A stretch of 64,000 bases of DNA from Collinsella sp. (GTDB lineage: Bacteria; Actinomycetota; Coriobacteriia; Coriobacteriales; Coriobacteriaceae), in contig JAUMPM010000040.1 of assembly GCA_031294825.1 (NCBI GenBank), positions 14,777-78,776 on the forward strand. Direction: 5' to 3'. Below, piece after piece: positions 60,258 to 64,000 of this stretch. Below the pieces are notes generated by a model, which worked only from the letters and a program-made list of their open reading frames with translations, did no database searches and was not told the origin of the DNA. The number at the start of each line of letters is the position of its first letter. Position 1 is the first letter of the stretch. A program made the translations under genes and the position numbers.

Positions 60258-61337
60258 ATGAAGTTTCTTAAAGACAAGCAGACGCGTCACGACTTTGTCA
60301 CGTACGCCATGTGCATCGTGGCCTTCGCCATCGTGTTCTTTATGCAGTCTAACCACATGATTCCGCGCATGATCGCCGGTCAGCTGGTTCCCATCACGGC
60401 CTATATCGTCATGGCCATTTCCCTCAACCTCGTCGTCGGCATCGCGGGCGACTTGTCGCTGGGCCACGCGGGCTTTATGAGCGTCGGTGCCTACACGGGC
60501 ATCGTCACCGCCGTCGCGCTGGAGAGCGCCGTTCCGTCCGATCCGATGCGTCTGATCATCAGCATTGTGGTCGGCGCTATCGCCGCTGCCATCTTGGGCT
60601 TCTTGATTGGTATCCCGGTCCTGCGCCTGAGCGGCGACTATCTGGCCATCGTGACCCTGGCTTTTGGCGAGATCATCAAAGAGATCGTCACCTGCCTCAT
60701 TGTGGGCGTCGACTCCCGCGGCCTGCACGTGATTTTTAACATCACGGGCAACTCTACGATCGACGACCTGCACCTGCTCGAGGACGGCACCGCCATCATC
60801 AAGGGCGCCCAGGGCGCCTCGGGCGTGTCGACGTACTCGACCTTCCTCGCCGGTGCCATCCTGGTCATGGTCGCACTCGTGATCGTGCTCAACCTGGTCC
60901 GCAGCCGTACCGGCCGTGCCATTATGGCCGTGCGCGATAACAAGATTGCAGCCGAGTCCGTAGGCATCTCCGTCACGGAGTACCGCATGATCGCCTTCGT
61001 GGTTTCCGCTGCCCTCGCCGGTGCTGCCGGAGCTCTCTTCGGCGGTAACTTCTCGCAGCTCTCCGCCACCAAGTTCGACTTCAACACGTCGATCCTCATC
61101 CTGGTGTTCGTGGTCCTGGACGGCCTGGGCAACATGCGCGGTTCCGTCATCGCGGCGGCGTTGCTCACGGTGCTTCCCGAGCTGCTTCGTCAGTTCTCGG
61201 ACTACCGCATGCTCATCTACGCCATCGTGCTGATCCTGGTCATGATTTTTACCAACAACCCGCAGCTCAAGGCGTTCTTCGGTCGCGTCAAGGACCGCTT
61301 TGCTTCCAAGAAGGAGGTGGCAGCCGATGCCCAGTAA
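60258..61337 (+). CDS. livM: Branched-chain amino acid ABC transporter permease
   Basis: The 359-residue permease has 'ITAYIVMAISLNLVVGIAGDLSLGHAGFMSVGAYTG', 'RLSGDYLAIVTLAFGEIIKEIV', the EAA loop 'AVRDNKIAAESVGISVTEYRMIAFVVSAALAGAAGALFGG' and 'LGNMRGSVIAAALLTVLPELLRQ'. ATG 60258 with TAGGTGA; GTG 60249 is a possible longer start. Its end overlaps the livG start by 11 bases. Confidence 0.94.
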   Translation: MKFLKDKQTRHDFVTYAMCIVAFAIVFFMQSNHMIPRMIAGQLVPITAYIVMAISLNLVVGIAGDLSLGHAGFMSVGAYTGIVTAVALESAVPSDPMRLIISIVVGAIAAAILGFLIGIPVLRLSGDYLAIVTLAFGEIIKEIVTCLIVGVDSRGLHVIFNITGNSTIDDLHLLEDGTAIIKGAQGASGVSTYSTFLAGAILVMVALVIVLNLVRSRTGRAIMAVRDNKIAAESVGISVTEYRMIAFVVSAALAGAAGALFGGNFSQLSATKFDFNTSILILVFVVLDGLGNMRGSVIAAALLTVLPELLRQFSDYRMLIYAIVLILVMIFTNNPQLKAFFGRVKDRFASKKEVAADAQ

Positions 61338-62187
61338 ATTTGAGTTCAAGAAGGGCAAGATGGTCCCGTATCCTTCTGGCGCCATCGTTCCCGATCGTGA
61401 CCTGGGCGAGCGCCCTGCACTCGAGTGCATCCACCTGGGCATTGAGTTCGGTGGCCTTAAGGCAGTCGACGACTTTAGCCTGACTATCGGCAAGACCGAG
61501 ATCGCCGGTCTGATCGGTCCCAACGGCGCCGGCAAGACCACGGTCTTCAACCTGCTCACCAAGGTGTACCAGCCCACGCATGGCACCATCCTGCTCGACG
61601 GCGAGGACACCTCGGGCAAGTCGGTCTACCAGGTCAACCGCATGGGTATTGCCCGTACCTTCCAGAACATTCGCCTATTCAACACCATGACGGTGGAGGA
61701 TAACGTCAAGGTCGGCCTGCATAACCAGGAGCGCTATTCCGGTTTTGAGGGCGTGCTGCGCCTGCCGACGTATTGGAAGCACGAGAAGGCTGCTCACGAG
61801 CGCGCCATGGAGCTGCTGTCCATCTTTGATATGGAGCATCTGGCAAACGAGCAGGCTGGCTCGCTGCCTTACGGCGCCCAGCGTCGTCTGGAGATCGTCC
61901 GCGCGCTTGCCACCAACCCCAAACTGCTGCTGCTCGACGAGCCTGCCGCCGGCATGAACCCGTCCGAGACCGCGGAACTCATGGAGAACATCGTTAAGAT
62001 TCGCGACACCTTCGGCATTGCCATCATGCTTATCGAGCACGACATGTCGCTCGTTATGAACATCTGCGAGGGCATTTGCGTGCTCAACTTTGGTAAGGTC
62101 ATCGCCAAGGGCACGGCCGAGGAAATCCAGAACAACGACGCTGTTATCGAGGCGTATCTGGGCAAGCAGGATAAGGGGGAGAACTAA
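61327..62187 (+). CDS. livG: Branched-chain amino acid ABC transporter ATP-binding protein
   Basis: A 286-residue ATPase with Walker A 'GLIGPNGAGKTTVFNLL' (about 59-75), the signature 'SLPYGAQRRLEIVRALA' and Walker B 'LLLLDEPAAGMNPSE'. 'ARTFQNIRLF' is typical of LivG, as is 'IMLIEHDMSLVMNICEGICVLNFGKVIAKGT'. AAGGAGGTGG precedes ATG 61327. A basic N-terminal extension of about 30 residues precedes the ATPase core. Confidence 0.94.
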   Translation: MPSKFEFKKGKMVPYPSGAIVPDRDLGERPALECIHLGIEFGGLKAVDDFSLTIGKTEIAGLIGPNGAGKTTVFNLLTKVYQPTHGTILLDGEDTSGKSVYQVNRMGIARTFQNIRLFNTMTVEDNVKVGLHNQERYSGFEGVLRLPTYWKHEKAAHERAMELLSIFDMEHLANEQAGSLPYGAQRRLEIVRALATNPKLLLLDEPAAGMNPSETAELMENIVKIRDTFGIAIMLIEHDMSLVMNICEGICVLNFGKVIAKGTAEEIQNNDAVIEAYLGKQDKGEN

Positions 62188-62901
62188 ATGGCAGAGCCGA
62201 TGCTTTCCGTCTACAACATCAACGTCTGGTACGGCGCCATCCACGCCATCAAGGACATCTCCTTTAACGTCAACGAGGGCGAGATCGTGGCCTTGATCGG
62301 TGCCAACGGCGCCGGTAAGTCCACGACGCTTAAAACCGTCTCGGGCCTGCTGCGCTCCAAGACCGGCTCCATCAAGTTTATGGGCGAGGACATTACCCAT
62401 ACGCCTGCCGACAAGCTGGTGGGTAAGGGCCTGGCCCAGGTCCCCGAGGGCCGTCGCGCCTTTTTACAGATGACGGTCGAGGAGAACCTGGAGATGGGCG
62501 CCTACACGCAGCCCAAGTCCACGGTTGCTCCGGGTCTTGAGCGCGTCTACGAGCAGTTCCCGCGCCTTAAGGAGCGCCGTCGCCAGGTCGCCGGCACCCT
62601 TTCGGGCGGCGAGCAGCAGATGCTCGTTATGGGCCGCGCCCTTATGAGTAACCCCAAACTGCTTATGCTCGACGAACCCTCCATGGGTTTGGCGCCGATT
62701 CTGATTGAGCAGATCTTCCAGATTGTCGAGGACCTGCACAAGGCCGGCACCACGGTGCTTCTGGTCGAGCAGAACGCGCAGATGGCGCTCTCGATTGCTA
62801 CACGCGGCTACGTGCTCGAGACCGGCAAGATCACCATGACCGGCACGGGCCAAGAGCTCCTGCACGACGATAACGTCCGCAAAGCCTATCTGGGCGGTTA
62901 G
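62188..62901 (+). CDS. livF: Branched-chain amino acid ABC transporter ATP-binding protein
   Basis: The 237-residue ATPase has Walker A 'LIGANGAGKSTTLKTVSGLL' (about 36-55), signature 'TLSGGEQQMLVMGRALMSNP', Walker B 'LLMLDEPSMGLAPILIEQIF' and the LivF hallmark 'VEQNAQMALSIATRGYVLETGKI'. AAGGGGGAG lies before the ATG. It ends the liv operon, and a repeated two-hairpin element follows four bases after its stop. Confidence 0.94.
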   Translation: MAEPMLSVYNINVWYGAIHAIKDISFNVNEGEIVALIGANGAGKSTTLKTVSGLLRSKTGSIKFMGEDITHTPADKLVGKGLAQVPEGRRAFLQMTVEENLEMGAYTQPKSTVAPGLERVYEQFPRLKERRRQVAGTLSGGEQQMLVMGRALMSNPKLLMLDEPSMGLAPILIEQIFQIVEDLHKAGTTVLLVEQNAQMALSIATRGYVLETGKITMTGTGQELLHDDNVRKAYLGG

Positions 62902-62904
62902 ATT

Positions 62905-63046
62905 GTTACGGCGTTTTACCAAACGCCGTAATCAGCCGACGCTGCAAGCCCGCCAGGGCGGCAATCTGCCTTTCAACTTCAAGGGCGCGACCAAAAGGTC
63001 AGCGCCCTTTCGTTCACTTCACCTTGTCTCAAATGCGGCCCGCTCT
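62905..63046 (+). repeat. Intergenic two-hairpin element, copy B
   Basis: This matches 2548-2690 in sequence and orientation. Hairpin 1 has TTACGGCGTTT / AAACGCCGTAA with loop TACC (62906-62931). Hairpin 2 is AAGGGCGC-GACC / GGTC-A-GCGCCCTTT (62981-63010), followed by TTCACCTTGTC and CAAATGCG. Here too it directly follows a gene's stop codon (livF). Confidence 0.85.
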
Positions 63047-63431
63047 GTCCGTCCTCTTACTGCGACGGTGCCATGGTCCAAGGTGGTCGTTGGGCGGGCC
63101 GCTGTTCCTGGCGCTGTGCGCACGGAATGGGCTACTTGTTAACCCAGTGGCTAACGTCCCTCCCTGGCTTTCGATCGCGGCTGCCGCGGCGTGGGTGTGC
63201 CGCGCGCATCACGGCGCAGCGGGCGTCCTCCTTCATGGCGTGCTCCTGAGCGAGGTTCCTGACATTGCAAAACGGGCATTCGCAGGTCGGATCCGCGTGC
63301 CGACGGTCTATCATCGAGACGGACCGTCGGCGACGAGCCAGTCATCAAAAACTCTCATTATTCGCCCCTTGGACGCGAGGACTGCGCTGCCTTGTTGCCC
63401 CATGCTCTCTTCTCGGAAGGATGGTGACCCG
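63047..63431. other. Intergenic region before the AraC-type gene
   Basis: 385 bp without a convincing gene. A 60-codon open frame on the minus strand (63132-63314) contains 'CECPFCNVRN' but has no clear start or family. A 9-bp inverted repeat GCCGACGGT / ACCGTCGGC lies at 63299-63307 and 63323-63331, a possible operator. Confidence 0.4.
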
Positions 63432-64000
63432 ATGGGCTGGATAGAGGGCCTCAACGACGCGATGGACTACATAGAGGCGAACCTCGAGGGGGATCTCGAC
63501 CTCGCCCACGCGGCGCGGCTCGCCGCCTGCACTGAGGGACAGTTCCGGAGGATGTTCTCCTATATCGCCGGCATCGGCCTCATGGAGTACGTGCGCCGGC
63601 GCCGCATCTCCCGCGCCGCGCTCGACCTGTCCCGCGGGGAGCGGGTCGTCGACGTCGCGGTCCGGTACGGCTACTGCTCCCCGACCGCGTTCAACCGAGC
63701 GTTCAGGGACGCCCTCGGGATCTCGCCCAGCGAGGCGAAGCGCCCGGGTGCCCCGCTCTCGGTCTTTCCGAGGCTCTCGTTCTCCCTCACCGTCACGGGC
63801 GCCGAGCCCCTGCCGTGGAGGATCGTCCCATGGGGTGGGATGCGCCTCGCCGGGGTGTCGCTTCCGTGCGGGCCGTCCGAGGCGGGCATCCTCGCCCAGA
63901 TGGGGGAGGAGGGGAGAGAGGAGCTCGGGAGGTTCTGGGGAGGCGCCTCGCGCTCCGGGAGCATCGAGGCCCTGCTCGCCCTCGCCGACGGCTCGGGACC
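63432..64000 (+). CDS. AraC-family transcriptional regulator, cut by window end
   Basis: The open frame runs off the end of the window. The N-terminus is a double helix-turn-helix of the AraC type: 'IEANLEGDLDLAHAARLAACTEGQFRRMFSYIAGIGLMEYVRRRRISRAALDLSRGERVVDVAVRYGYCSPTAFNRAFRDALGISPSEAKRPG'. It is followed by what looks like a GyrI-like effector domain ('LSFSLTVTGAEPLPWRIVPWGGMRLAGVSLPCG'). GGAAGG precedes ATG 63432. It uses AGG and CGG codons and GC-rich wording more than its neighbours, hinting at a different origin. Confidence 0.8.
   Translation, partial: MGWIEGLNDAMDYIEANLEGDLDLAHAARLAACTEGQFRRMFSYIAGIGLMEYVRRRRISRAALDLSRGERVVDVAVRYGYCSPTAFNRAFRDALGISPSEAKRPGAPLSVFPRLSFSLTVTGAEPLPWRIVPWGGMRLAGVSLPCGPSEAGILAQMGEEGREELGRFWGGASRSGSIEALLALADGSG

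Noticed and set aside
59343..61619. A 758-codon open frame opposite livH, livM and livG
   Set aside because: It spans three intact genes on the other strand and its His/Asp/Gly/Arg-rich text is typical of an antisense shadow.
63132..63314. Minus-strand open frame with a CxCPFC motif before the AraC gene
   Set aside because: No ribosome binding site, family or continuation; kept only as a remark on the intergenic region.

Overview
The window looks like chromosome of a strictly anaerobic, high-GC Gram-positive bacterium of the Coriobacteriia, most like Collinsella. This is inferred from family resemblance and physiology, not from a marker gene. Supporting points are the dlt operon for D-alanylation of teichoic acids, a rubredoxin-first (reverse) rubrerythrin, an Etf-coupled lactate dehydrogenase-like trio, a clostridial-type one-chain PurL, strong GGAGG-type ribosome binding sites and codon use of about 60% GC. 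No rRNA, tRNA, CRISPR array, integrase or complete insertion sequence was seen.

Layout. 0.07-2.5 kb: MFS exporter and a winged-helix-like protein with an RGG tail. 2.5-6 kb: a repeated two-hairpin element, a very long palindrome, and vitamin B6 synthesis (pdxST) divergent from its likely regulator pdxR. 6.0-7.55 kb: a gene with a nuclease-like fold bracketed by two 121-122 bp repeats with terminal inverted repeats; this is the best candidate for something undescribed. 7.6-14.6 kb: reverse rubrerythrin, alcohol and aldehyde dehydrogenases, a tiny toxin-like peptide, a HIRAN protein, a metallophosphoesterase and a DUF2130 protein. 14.6-24 kb: a Ski2-like helicase, trmB, a methyltransferase, an XRE/DUF4097 pair, elp3 and a spermidine-synthase-like protein. 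24-29.7 kb: a three-gene TerB/ATPase/helicase operon matching the Shango anti-phage system. 29.8-33.8 kb: a DUF554 protein and a five-gene operon of unrecognised, mostly exported proteins. 34-37.8 kb: FAD-linked dehydrogenase with EtfB and a ferredoxin-fused EtfA. 37.8-46.1 kb: HD hydrolase, KdgT permease, a frameshifted diguanylate cyclase, an EamA transporter and purL. 46.5-50.9 kb: dltA-B-C-X-D. 51-55 kb: a decay zone with three neighbouring broken genes. 55.1-62.9 kb: an SDR, homoserine dehydrogenase, a relic of a second amino-acid-binding protein and an intact livJ-H-M-G-F importer. The window closes with a second copy of the two-hairpin element and the start of an AraC-family gene of different composition.

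How the parts work together: B6 synthesis is probably controlled by PdxR through direct repeats in the shared promoter region. The Liv transporter imports branched-chain or related amino acids. The dehydrogenase/Etf trio could oxidise lactate or another 2-hydroxy acid using electron confurcation. The dlt genes adjust cell-surface charge. The Shango-like operon is a probable phage defence. Starts were set by ribosome binding sites where the longest frame looked too long; all function calls come from reading the translated sequence without database searches.
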